From: JAVMKJ01 sp031732875
Lineage (GTDB): Bacteria > Pseudomonadota > Gammaproteobacteria > Competibacterales > Competibacteraceae
DNA: 12,690 bases
Assembly (NCBI GenBank): GCA_031732875.1
Contig: JAVMKL010000285.1
Location: forward strand, 1 to 12,690
Direction: 5' to 3'
Each line of letters begins with the position of its first letter. Position 1 is the first letter of the stretch. Shown in pieces: positions 6,616 through 12,690 of this stretch. The notes under the pieces are model-generated. The model did no database searches and was not told the DNA's origin. It saw only the letters and a list, made by a program, of their open reading frames with translations. The position numbers were made by a program, and so were the translations under genes.

Positions 6616-7338
6616 TCAGGCAGGATGGTCGTTCGCCATCCAGCGATGGAAGAAACCCGCTATCGCCGCGCCGACGATCGGCATGACCCAGAACAGCCAG
6701 AGCTGCTGCAAGGCCCAGCCGCCGACGAAAATCGCCTGGCTGGTGCTGCGCGCCGGGTTGACCGAGGTATTGGTGACCGGGATGCTGATCAGGTGGATCA
6801 ACGTCAGGCACAGACCGATGGCGATGGGAGCGAACCCGGTCGGCGTGTTCTTGTGGGTCGAACCCAGGATGACGATCAGGAACATGAAGGTCATTGCAAT
6901 CTCGGAAACAATTGCGGCGTTCATCCCGTATTTGCCCGGTGAATGTTCGCCGAAGCCGTTCGCGGCAAAGCCGCTCGCAACCACGTCAAACCCTGGCTTT
7001 CCCGTGGCGATCAGGTAGATGATGGCCGCGCCGGCAAGACCGCCGAGCACTTGGGCGATGATGTAGGGGATCAGGTCGGACGCCGGAAACCGGCCGCCGG
7101 CCCACAGTCCGACCGAAACCGCCGGATTCAGATGGCAGCCGGAGATATGGCCGATAGCGTAGGCCATGGTCAGCACGGTCAGACCGAAGGCCAGCGACAC
7201 GCCGACGAAAGCGATGCCGAAAGGATTGGTGGGATCACCGCTTGGGAAAGCGGCGGCCAGCACGGCGCTGCCGCAGCCGCCCAGCACCAGCCAGAGGGTG
7301 CCGATGAATTCGGCGGCGAGACGATTTGCAAGTGGCAT
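6616..7338 (-). CDS. aqpZ: Aquaporin Z, water channel
   Basis: Inner-membrane water channel of the MIP family, 240 residues with six hydrophobic helices. ATG at 7338 is chosen because AAGGAG lies eight bases upstream and the protein then starts like AqpZ; a 37-residue extension to 7449 is unsupported. Both pore motifs are intact: NPA at 71-73 (HLNPAVSVG) and 194-196 (SVNPARS). The selectivity-filter residues correspond to E. coli AqpZ Phe43, His174, Thr183 and Arg189, here F51, H182, T191 and R197 with identical spacing in the second half. This points to water rather than glycerol conduction, despite the neighbouring glpD. Transcribed alone, convergent with glpD, ending at a strong terminator. 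Confidence 0.96.
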   Translation of the reverse strand: MPLANRLAAEFIGTLWLVLGGCGSAVLAAAFPSGDPTNPFGIAFVGVSLAFGLTVLTMAYAIGHISGCHLNPAVSVGLWAGGRFPASDLIPYIIAQVLGGLAGAAIIYLIATGKPGFDVVASGFAANGFGEHSPGKYGMNAAIVSEIAMTFMFLIVILGSTHKNTPTGFAPIAIGLCLTLIHLISIPVTNTSVNPARSTSQAIFVGGWALQQLWLFWVMPIVGAAIAGFFHRWMANDHPA

Positions 7339-7726
7339 GGTCAAGCTCCTTAGGTAATGTTGGATGATTTGGGTTGGATGTTGCTCTGATAGGGCAATCT
7401 TTTGAAATAGATGAGATTGATCTGGATGAATCTCTCCCCTGTCGCTCAAAATTGCTCGCGGCGCGGCCTGCTTGTTATCGGCGATTCATGCGCTTGACGT
7501 ATCATTGATGGGAGGTACGAATTCCCACAAAGAATACGCTAATAGAGTAGCGATTCAAGCCGGCTAATCAAATATAGCCCCCCCTACCGGTTGTGAAATT
7601 TCCCCTCCTTGATAAGGAGAGGTGGCGCGGAGCGCCGGGGTGGTTCGAAAGGGTGATGCCGCAAGTCAGATAGGAGCGCTTTATCCGGTGGGTTTGGTTA
7701 ATGCCTGGAGGGGCGTTCACCCGCCC
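7339..7726. other. Non-coding region upstream of aqpZ and downstream of the hybrid kinase
   Basis: This 388-base stretch holds no gene I can support. A weak sigma70-like match for aqpZ is TTGAAT (7558-7553), 16 bases, TATTCT (7536-7531) on the minus strand, four of six at each hexamer; a start there would leave a roughly 180-base leader. A palindromic repeat-like element lies at 7601-7645. At its end, around 7709-7729, GAGGGCG and CGCCCCTC can pair across the kinase stop codon on the minus strand, but no T run follows, so it is at best a weak terminator. Confidence 0.5.
7601..7645. repeat. REP-like double palindrome
   Basis: Two hairpins lie in tandem: CTCCTT (7605-7610) with AAGGAG (7614-7619) around a GAT loop, then GGCGC (7624-7628) with GCGCC (7632-7636) around a GGA loop, followed by GGGGTGGTT. 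The pattern of a CCCTCCTT arm, a GC-rich stem and a GGGGTGG tail resembles intergenic palindromic units dispersed in many bacterial genomes. Only this one copy is in the window, apart from a loosely similar hairpin at 3758-3795, so dispersal is an inference. Confidence 0.45.
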
Positions 7727-10684
7727 TCAAACACTCCCTCGCCGGCCCAGCAGGGCACGTAGTTTGCTGGCCAGTTCAGCCTTGCGATAGGGCTTGGTCA
7801 GTATGTCGGCGCTTTCTCCCGCACGGCCGTCGCCGAGCAAGGTGTGTTCGGTATAGCCGGAGGTGAACAACACGGGTAGGGCGGGATGGCGCCGCCGCGC
7901 CTCGGTGGCCAGCCCGACCCCGTCCATGTCGCCCGGCAGCACGATATCGGTGAACAGCAGGGCGATTCCGGGCGTGGTGTCCAGGATCTCGAGCGCCGTT
8001 TCGGCGTCCCCCGCCTGCCGGGTGTCGTAACCCAAGGCTTGCAGCGCGCCGACGGCAAACTGGCGGACGTCGGGGTCGTCCTCGACGGCCAGGATGGTTT
8101 CACCCTGGCCGAGGGGGGCGGTTTCGGCAACGCGCGGTTCCGCCATCTCCGTCGCTTCGGCCTGGTGCCGCGGCAGGTAGAGCCGCACCGTGGTACCTTG
8201 GCCGGGCTCGCTGTAGAGGGTGATATGACCGCCGGACTGCTTGACCAGGCCATACACCATGCTGAGCCCCAGGCCGCTGCCCTTGCTCGTTTCCTTGGTG
8301 GTGAAGAACGGTTCGAAAACGCGTTCCAGTACCTCGGGAGGCATGCCGATGCCGGTATCGCTGACCGACAGCATCACGTACGGTCCGGGTCGGATGTCTT
8401 TCTGCGAGATGACGTAGTCCTCGTCCAGCAGGATGTTGGCGGTCTCCAGGGTGAGTTTGCCGCCTTGCGGCATCGCATCACGGGCGTTGATGACCAGATT
8501 GAGCAGAGCGTTCTCGAACTGGGCCGGATCGACCAGCGTCCGCTCCAGATCGTTGGCCAGCACGGTTTGAATCTGGATGTTGGCGCCCAGCGTGCGCCGC
8601 GTCAGATCGAGCATGGCCAGCACCAGCCGGTTCAGGTCGGTCGGTTGCGCCAGCAGGGGCTGGCGGCGCGAGAAGGCCAGCAGCCGGCGGGTCAGGTTGG
8701 TACCCCGGTCCACTGCTTTCAGCGCCTGCTGGGCGAGTTGGTGCAGGCGGGGTTGAGCGGTCAACTGTTCGTGCAGCAATTCCAGATTGCCCATGATGAT
8801 CGACAGCAGGTTGTTGAAATCGTGGGCGATGCCGCCGGTGAGTTGGCCGATGGCCTGCATTTTCTGCGCTTGGCGGAGCTGCACCTCGGCCTGCTTGCGC
8901 TGGGTGAGATCGCGGGCGACCACGATGGTGGCCGACTTGCCGCCGTATTGCACCTCGAGCGGCATGGTGCGCGATTCGAACCAGCGCAGTCCCGAAGTGG
9001 TTTGCAGTTCGTATTCGGCGATCTGGATGCTTTGGGTCGCCAGCGCCCGATGGATGATGTCCAGAAAAAATGCCGCCATCTCCGGCGAATGAACTTCGCC
9101 GAGCAGTTTGCCCCGGATGGGCGTGATCCCGGTGGCGGCTCGATCCCGTCCGGCGATTGGCGTTTCGCGTTGGCGGCTGATTTCGGGCGGCCGGATCTCG
9201 CTCGGAAGGTTGCCCCGCCGCGGCGCGATCCCGGTCGTGGCATGCTCTCGTCCGGCGGCCAAAATATCGCGGTAACGGCCGTCCTCATCGACCACGAACA
9301 CCAAATCGGGCAGGGCTTGGGTCACGGCGCGCAACCGCGCCTCGCTGTCCCTCAGGGCGGATTCGGTCACCCTGCGAACTTCGATTTCCAGATTCAAGGC
9401 CTCGTTGGCCGTTTCCAGTTCCGTCGTGCGCTCGGCGACCCGCCGCTCCAGCTTGGCGTTGGCTTCGCGCAGTTCGGCCTGAGCCTGCTGCAACGAGGTT
9501 CGCATGATGTTGAACGCTTGGGTGAGTTCGCCGAGTTCGTCGTTGCCGTGGACGGAAATATCGTAGTCCAGGTAACCGGCCGCCAGTCGCCGGGTCGCCG
9601 CCGCCAGCGAGGTGATCGGCAGGGCCAGTTTTTCGGCGTGTTTTTTGGAAAGGGCGTAGGCGACCACCAGCATGGTCAGGATCATCAGCACCAGGTTCCA
9701 GACAGTCATGGCGCTGGCGGCGCGCGCCGCCAGCGCTTCCCGTTCCAGGCGCTCCTGGAAATCCGCCGCGATGGCAGCCGCCAGCGCCATCGCCCGGGTG
9801 GCCAGGGGGTCCGTTTCCAGCGCCATCGTGTCCAGCGCGACGTTCCCGCCGATCCGGCGCAAACGGATCACTTCCTGGGCGAACCACGTGAAGGCTTGCA
9901 GTTGGTTTTGGAACAGATCCAGCAGTCGATTCTGTTCGGGGGTGAGCAGGGGGCTGGCGGCAATTCGTTCGATATGGGTTCGGACGGATTCCAGTTGCTC
10001 CCGGAACGGGTCCTGATATTCCAAACCGTTTGCTCCGAGGATTTCCCGCAGTGCCAGATGCGCGCTGGTAACAGCCTGCTGTGCTCGCGCGAACTGCACC
10101 AGCAGGCTTTTGCGTTCGGGGTCGCCGTTCTGGGCTTCTTCCTCTTCGAACAGAGCCGCGATCAGGGAATGCAGTTCCGCCGCGCCCGGCTCGACATCGA
10201 GCAAATAGGTGAACCGTGCCGGTTCGTTGCCCGGGTTCCGCGCCGCGTCCCGCACCCACCACTGGGATTCCCGGAGATCGGCCAGCAGGATCTGAAGTTC
10301 CACCAGACGCTCCGGAGCGCAGGTTTGCTCGAGAACCTGCTCCTGCTGGCAGTGACTCTTCAACCGGTCGAGCGAAGGCTGGATTTCCCCGTCCCAGGCC
10401 ACCTGCCAGTCGTCCAGGAAACGCGGGTCGCCGAGGCTGACCCAGCCGCGCAGGCTCGCCAGCGAGTGCCGCACTCCGGCCAGCATCCGCAGCGATGCCT
10501 GCGCCAGCGGACCGCCCTGATCGGCCAGCACGACGACCCTGGAGCGCAGGTCGTAGGTGGCGAACAGAGCGATGAAGAGCATTCCCAGCCCGACCAGGGC
10601 TACCGACAGATGGGAAAGCAGCAACTGGCGATTGAGCGAGCGCCGGGGAGGGATGCGCTCAGCGCTCCGGGAGATGGGCGTCAT
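7727..10684 (-). CDS. Membrane hybrid sensor histidine kinase (HAMP-PAS-HisKA-HATPase-REC)
   Basis: A 985-residue inner-membrane kinase with its own receiver. A first transmembrane helix (about 22-43) leads to a large, all-helical periplasmic domain of roughly 280 residues with no named family recognised. A second helix (about 323-346), HAMP and coiled coil (347-445) and a PAS domain (about 446-595) follow. HisKA has GGIAHDFNNLL with phosphoacceptor His621. The ATPase has NLVINARD (Asn733), SDTGIGMP, FEPFFTTK and GSGLGLS. The C-terminal receiver (about 862-980) has EDD, Asp913 in LLFTDIVLPG and Lys964. ATG at 10684 has GGAAAG eight bases upstream; a TTG at 10699 would add five residues. It overlaps the upstream exported-protein gene by 26 bases. 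Residues about 475-532 carry a 34-residue tandem duplication. Signal and final output are unknown. Confidence 0.93.
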   Translation of the reverse strand: MTPISRSAERIPPRRSLNRQLLLSHLSVALVGLGMLFIALFATYDLRSRVVVLADQGGPLAQASLRMLAGVRHSLASLRGWVSLGDPRFLDDWQVAWDGEIQPSLDRLKSHCQQEQVLEQTCAPERLVELQILLADLRESQWWVRDAARNPGNEPARFTYLLDVEPGAAELHSLIAALFEEEEAQNGDPERKSLLVQFARAQQAVTSAHLALREILGANGLEYQDPFREQLESVRTHIERIAASPLLTPEQNRLLDLFQNQLQAFTWFAQEVIRLRRIGGNVALDTMALETDPLATRAMALAAAIAADFQERLEREALAARAASAMTVWNLVLMILTMLVVAYALSKKHAEKLALPITSLAAATRRLAAGYLDYDISVHGNDELGELTQAFNIMRTSLQQAQAELREANAKLERRVAERTTELETANEALNLEIEVRRVTESALRDSEARLRAVTQALPDLVFVVDEDGRYRDILAAGREHATTGIAPRRGNLPSEIRPPEISRQRETPIAGRDRAATGITPIRGKLLGEVHSPEMAAFFLDIIHRALATQSIQIAEYELQTTSGLRWFESRTMPLEVQYGGKSATIVVARDLTQRKQAEVQLRQAQKMQAIGQLTGGIAHDFNNLLSIIMGNLELLHEQLTAQPRLHQLAQQALKAVDRGTNLTRRLLAFSRRQPLLAQPTDLNRLVLAMLDLTRRTLGANIQIQTVLANDLERTLVDPAQFENALLNLVINARDAMPQGGKLTLETANILLDEDYVISQKDIRPGPYVMLSVSDTGIGMPPEVLERVFEPFFTTKETSKGSGLGLSMVYGLVKQSGGHITLYSEPGQGTTVRLYLPRHQAEATEMAEPRVAETAPLGQGETILAVEDDPDVRQFAVGALQALGYDTRQAGDAETALEILDTTPGIALLFTDIVLPGDMDGVGLATEARRRHPALPVLFTSGYTEHTLLGDGRAGESADILTKPYRKAELASKLRALLGRRGSV
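9090..9260 (-). repeat. 102-base tandem duplication inside the kinase PAS region
   Basis: Two related copies encode AGREHATTGIAPRRG (from about residue 477) and AGRDRAATGITPIRG (from about 511). The copies continue as GNLPSEIRPPE and GKLLGEVHSPE. The corresponding DNA ends at 9260 and 9158, giving a period of 102 bases or 34 codons, and looks clearly similar between copies by eye. The frame is kept and no stop is introduced. Confidence 0.75.
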
Positions 10685-11642
10685 GTTCGATCTTTCCAAA
10701 CGCCGCCCGGTCGGTCGCGAGGAAGCGTTCGAGTTGGGTCAGCTGCGCCTGCAGGATTCCGATGCGCTGGTAGGTATGCGCCGGAAAGCGGGCTCCCGGG
10801 TAGATGGGCTGGGGTGGCGCCCTGGCGATATCCAGATGTTTGTGCAGGAAGTCGAGTTGGGACACGATCGTGGCGGCCACCATGTAAACGTCACCCGGCA
10901 CCAGCTTGTTCGACTCGACCCGACTGGTGTTGATTTGCGGGGCGGGCAAGCCCAGCGTGTCGAGGATGCGGCTGACGCTCTGCAGGCACTCGATCAGCCG
11001 AAGATGGACGTCGCCGGGTTGCTTGTCCGGCTCGAACGGGGGTTCGGCCGGAATCCGGTTCGCTTCGGGATAACGGGATAACAGGCGGGCTGCGTAGCCG
11101 ATCGCCAGGGTGACCTCCATGTAGACATCCTTGGGCGCGAGATGCCGTTCCAACAGCAGATTCAACTGGCGATTGAGGTGCAGGATGGCGGTGAAAGGAT
11201 CCGCCACGGGAGCGTTTTTTTCGGGTGGCGGCCCGGAATCCGAGGGGATTTTCAGTTCCTCCATCACCTGCCGGAGAATCCGGTTGGCGTCCTCAAGCCT
11301 GCGCAGAACGTCCCGAAGCCCGATGTCGCCCGCCGGCGACGGGGGAGGGGTCGCATGTACCCGCATCACCTCGAAGGACAGCCGGTCGGTCTGTTGCCAG
11401 AGCGTCAACGCCTGAAAGTACAGGTCGCGGGGCAGGGTGCTGCGAATGCCGATATCCAGTTCGCCGGCCACGGGCGCGCCCATGAAGCGACGCAGGCGTT
11501 GCAGATCGCGGTCGAAGATTTCGATCCGGGCCGAAATCGCGGCGGTGCTGGTCTCGGCGATTTCGGCGGAGGGTTCGGGCGCGCCGGCGGCGAACAGCAG
11601 GAAAAATGCCGATGCCAGACAGATGCTGAAGCGCGGCGTCAT
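10659..11642 (-). CDS. Putative exported helical-repeat protein of unknown family
   Basis: A 327-residue protein that I do not recognise. Residues 1-20 (MTPRFSICLASAFFLLFAAG) form a likely signal peptide, with cleavage plausible near 21-26, so the mature protein should be periplasmic. The rest is helical and internally repetitive: PRDLYF at 71, PKDVYM at 170 and PGDVYM at 249 begin similar helices, and GDIGLRDVLRRLEDANRIL (about 105) resembles GDVHLRLIECLQSVSRIL (about 210). No catalytic motif is visible. ATG at 11642 overlaps the receiver gene's stop by four bases, and the gene end overlaps the kinase start by 26, so all three are probably made together. A role as a periplasmic partner of the kinase sensor domain is inferred from this coupling only. 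Confidence 0.85.
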   Translation of the reverse strand: MTPRFSICLASAFFLLFAAGAPEPSAEIAETSTAAISARIEIFDRDLQRLRRFMGAPVAGELDIGIRSTLPRDLYFQALTLWQQTDRLSFEVMRVHATPPPSPAGDIGLRDVLRRLEDANRILRQVMEELKIPSDSGPPPEKNAPVADPFTAILHLNRQLNLLLERHLAPKDVYMEVTLAIGYAARLLSRYPEANRIPAEPPFEPDKQPGDVHLRLIECLQSVSRILDTLGLPAPQINTSRVESNKLVPGDVYMVAATIVSQLDFLHKHLDIARAPPQPIYPGARFPAHTYQRIGILQAQLTQLERFLATDRAAFGKIEHDAHLPER

Positions 11643-12025
11643 GCCTGTTCGTCTTGGGGATGACCGAGCGCGGCCCGCAACTTGGCCAGACCGAAGGGCT
11701 TTACCAAAGTCGTCACCGCGCGCAGGCCCTTGAACTCGGCGAGCAGCTTGGCTTCGCTGGCGTAGTCCGGACTGTAGCCGGTGGTGATGATGAGATCGGC
11801 CGCGTAGCCCTGCTGCAACAGCCACAGCAGCAGTTCGTTGCCGTCCATGCCGGGCATGACCATGTCGAGCATGATGATGGTCGGCTGGAAGTCGGCGTAG
11901 CATTGTTGAAATGCCTTACCGTTGGTGGTGACCTTGACCTCGTAGTCGAGCGAAAAGGCGACATTGCGGACGAACTCTCCAAATTCGGGTTCGTCATCGA
12001 TGATCAGCAGGCGTTTTTTGCTCAT
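11639..12025 (-). CDS. Single-domain response regulator (receiver only)
   Basis: A 128-residue stand-alone receiver (CheY-like) with no DNA-binding or enzymatic output domain. The phosphorylation pocket is complete: Asp10, Asp11 and Glu12 (LIIDDEPE), phosphoacceptor Asp54 in IIMLDMVMPGMDG, Thr82 in LIITTGYS and Lys109 in LVKPFG. ATG at 12025 is chosen because the protein then starts directly with the first receiver strand; the longer frame to 12157 adds residues unlike the family, and the only purine-rich stretch upstream (GGGAAG) is rather distant. First gene of the operon with the exported protein and hybrid kinase. It could be the shuttle or the end target of the kinase's phosphorelay, acting by protein contact. 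It overlaps the next gene by four bases (ATGA). Confidence 0.93.
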   Translation of the reverse strand: MSKKRLLIIDDEPEFGEFVRNVAFSLDYEVKVTTNGKAFQQCYADFQPTIIMLDMVMPGMDGNELLLWLLQQGYAADLIITTGYSPDYASEAKLLAEFKGLRAVTTLVKPFGLAKLRAALGHPQDEQA

Positions 12026-12285
12026 GTTCGAGTTCGGACTTCCCAAGTTTTCTTGAATGCCAAAAATGGATTGATGTGTAATAAAAAAATTCCATGCGGT
12101 CGGCTGCCCTCGTTTTTTCGCTAGAGCGAAGTGTAAAGCCAGCCGGAGCGAACGCAAGCTCTGATCACCACGAAAAATGACGGGGTCGTGTTTTCAGGCA
12201 TGCCTCGCCGGTGGTGGGTGATCCTATCGCCAAATGGCCGTGGGCTCGATTCCGGGGAATCAGGTGGCGGACGGATGGAACGAAG
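12026..12285. other. Intergenic region between the divergent receiver operon and cbiM leader
   Basis: No gene is supported here. It should contain the promoter of the minus-strand signalling operon, but I could not find a convincing -35/-10 pair. A perfect inverted repeat TTCGCT-AG-AGCGAA at 12117-12130 could be an operator half-pair or a small hairpin. The part nearest the receiver gene (12010-12120) is AT-richer than the rest. Confidence 0.4.
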
Positions 12286-12314
12286 TTGACGCCCCGCCGG
12301 TCGGGCGTTAGCAT
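12286..12314 (+). promoter_or_regulatory. Sigma70-like promoter of the cobalamin riboswitch transcript
   Basis: TTGACG (12286-12291) is a 5 of 6 match to the -35 consensus and is followed after exactly 17 bases by TAGCAT (12309-12314), a 4 of 6 match to the -10. The predicted start, near 12321, falls a few bases before the first helix of the riboswitch, which supports the assignment. Confidence 0.6.
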
Positions 12315-12325
12315 CGCCATACAAA

Positions 12326-12524
12326 CGACGTGGGTTCCCGTGCGGCCTTTGGCCCGATGGGGATGAAAAGGGAATCTGGTGCGGCCGCCTTCGGGCCGCC
12401 AATTCCAGAGCTGCCCCCGCAACTGTCAGCAGCGAGTCGTGCCCCCCGCATGCCACTGGCCAAAACGGCTGGGAAGGCTGGGCGAGCGGCGAAGACCTGC
12501 AAGCCAGGAGACCTGCCCTCGTCG
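12326..12524 (+). ncRNA. Cobalamin (AdoCbl-type) riboswitch upstream of cbiM
   Basis: Aptamer of about 199 bases with the conserved cobalamin riboswitch blocks in order: GGGAATCTGGTG near 12370-12381, GCTGCCCCCGCAACTGT at 12410-12426, GCCACTG near 12452, GGGAAGGCTGGGCG near 12471, and the B12 box AAGCCAGGAGACCTGCC at 12501-12517. CGACG (12326-12330) pairs with CGTCG (12520-12524) to close the outer helix. GCGGCC and GGGCCGC near 12381-12399 form an internal hairpin. Binding of adenosylcobalamin is expected to switch off the downstream cobalt transporter. Confidence 0.95.
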
Positions 12525-12587
12525 GTTACCAGTTGGATTCCGGGCGGGGTGCTCCCGGGTTGCGAACCGTCTCCAGCCAGTGCGTTA

Positions 12588-12608
12588 TCGCCACATCGTT
12601 CGTGGCGA
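12588..12608 (+). promoter_or_regulatory. Hairpin in the riboswitch expression platform
   Basis: TCGCCAC (12588-12594) and GTGGCGA (12602-12608) form a seven-pair stem with a seven-base loop between the aptamer and cbiM. No T run follows, so it is not a terminator. Its loop could take part in a kissing interaction with an aptamer loop, as known for cobalamin riboswitches, but this cannot be judged here. Confidence 0.5.
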
Positions 12609-12624
12609 CCACTTTCCCAGGACG

Positions 12625-12659
12625 ACCTCCCTGAAGCTCCGCCCATAAACCGGGGAGGT
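12625..12659 (+). promoter_or_regulatory. Predicted RBS-sequestering stem before cbiM
   Basis: ACCTCCC (12625-12631) is perfectly complementary to GGGAGGT (12653-12659), which contains the cbiM Shine-Dalgarno GGGGAGG (12652-12658). The Shine-Dalgarno lies six bases before the ATG at 12665. Pairing would hide it, giving translational control by the riboswitch. The loop is 21 bases, so stability depends on extra pairing. Confidence 0.55.
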
Positions 12660-12664
12660 TTGTC

Positions 12665-12690
12665 ATGCATATCGCCGAAGGGTTTCTGCC
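12665..12690 (+). CDS. cbiM: Cobalt transport protein CbiM, N-terminal fragment (runs off window)
   Basis: Only the first eight full codons and part of a ninth are in view. They read MHIAEGFLP if the last codon CCx is taken as proline. This is close to the MHIMEGFLP start of CbiM, the substrate-binding membrane component of energy-coupling-factor cobalt transporters; the N-terminal Met-His is part of the metal site in the family. A strong Shine-Dalgarno and the upstream cobalamin riboswitch agree with the call. CbiN, CbiQ and CbiO probably follow outside the window. Confidence 0.88.

Noticed and set aside
7705..7730. Rho-independent terminator for the hybrid kinase
   Set aside because: A GC stem with one bulge exists, but it overlaps the stop codon and no T run follows.
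7886..10933. 1015-codon plus-strand open frame antisense to the hybrid kinase
   Set aside because: It is long only because GC-rich codon bias on the kinase strand removes stops. Its translation is low-complexity (Q, G, R, H rich), matches no domain, and the minus strand encodes an intact kinase.
12379..12648. 89-codon plus-strand ORF in the cbiM leader
   Set aside because: It lies within the structured cobalamin riboswitch and expression platform, where the conserved bases are explained by RNA.
1..12690. CRISPR array, tRNA, rRNA or complete insertion sequence
   Set aside because: No regularly spaced repeats, no tRNA-like cloverleaf or CCA end, no rRNA sequence and no transposase were seen on either strand.

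Overview
The window is about 12.7 kb of mostly GC-rich DNA with densely packed, often overlapping genes. Protein character points to a gammaproteobacterium-like organism: an E. coli-like AqpZ, GlpD, a proteobacterial hybrid histidine kinase and a CbiX of the long type. The lineage is an inference from style only, with no marker gene present.

Left end (1-1118). An AT-richer minus-strand gene encodes a 222-residue protein with an R-x4-H motif (RNDIVH) like that of HEPN-fold RNases. Just past its stop lies an imperfect inverted repeat bounded by sequences resembling integron attC core sites. A GTTRRRY-type heptamer lies just before its start. The gene therefore looks like an integron-type cassette or similar acquired cargo, which is the most interesting hypothesis at this end.

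Cobalamin block (1119-4695, minus). Transcription runs cbiX, cobH/cbiC, cobL/cbiET, cobI/cbiL: cobalt insertion into sirohydrochlorin, precorrin-8 methylmutase, fused precorrin-6/7 methyltransferase, and precorrin-2 C20-methyltransferase. The last three overlap by 1 and 4 bases. CbiX carries an Fe-S type MxCxxC motif and a His/Asp tail, which suggests the cobalt-early (anaerobic-type) route.

Centre (4756-7726). A glpD-like FAD glycerol-3-phosphate dehydrogenase (plus) converges on aqpZ (minus), with a Rho-independent terminator between them. A 19-codon ORF with a good Shine-Dalgarno sequence sits just before glpD. A 388-base non-coding stretch upstream of aqpZ contains a palindromic repeat-like element.

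Signalling operon (7727-12025, minus). A stand-alone receiver protein, an exported helical-repeat protein of unknown family and a 985-residue membrane hybrid histidine kinase (HAMP, PAS, HisKA, HATPase, REC) are translationally overlapped. Together they look like an envelope-sensing phosphorelay whose periplasmic accessory protein I do not recognise. The PAS region of the kinase carries an internal 34-residue tandem duplication.

Right end (12286-12690, plus). A sigma70-like promoter, a full cobalamin riboswitch and a predicted ribosome-binding-site-sequestering hairpin precede the first codons of cbiM (MHIAEGFLP), a cobalt transporter. B12-related genes therefore flank both sides of the metabolic and signalling genes.
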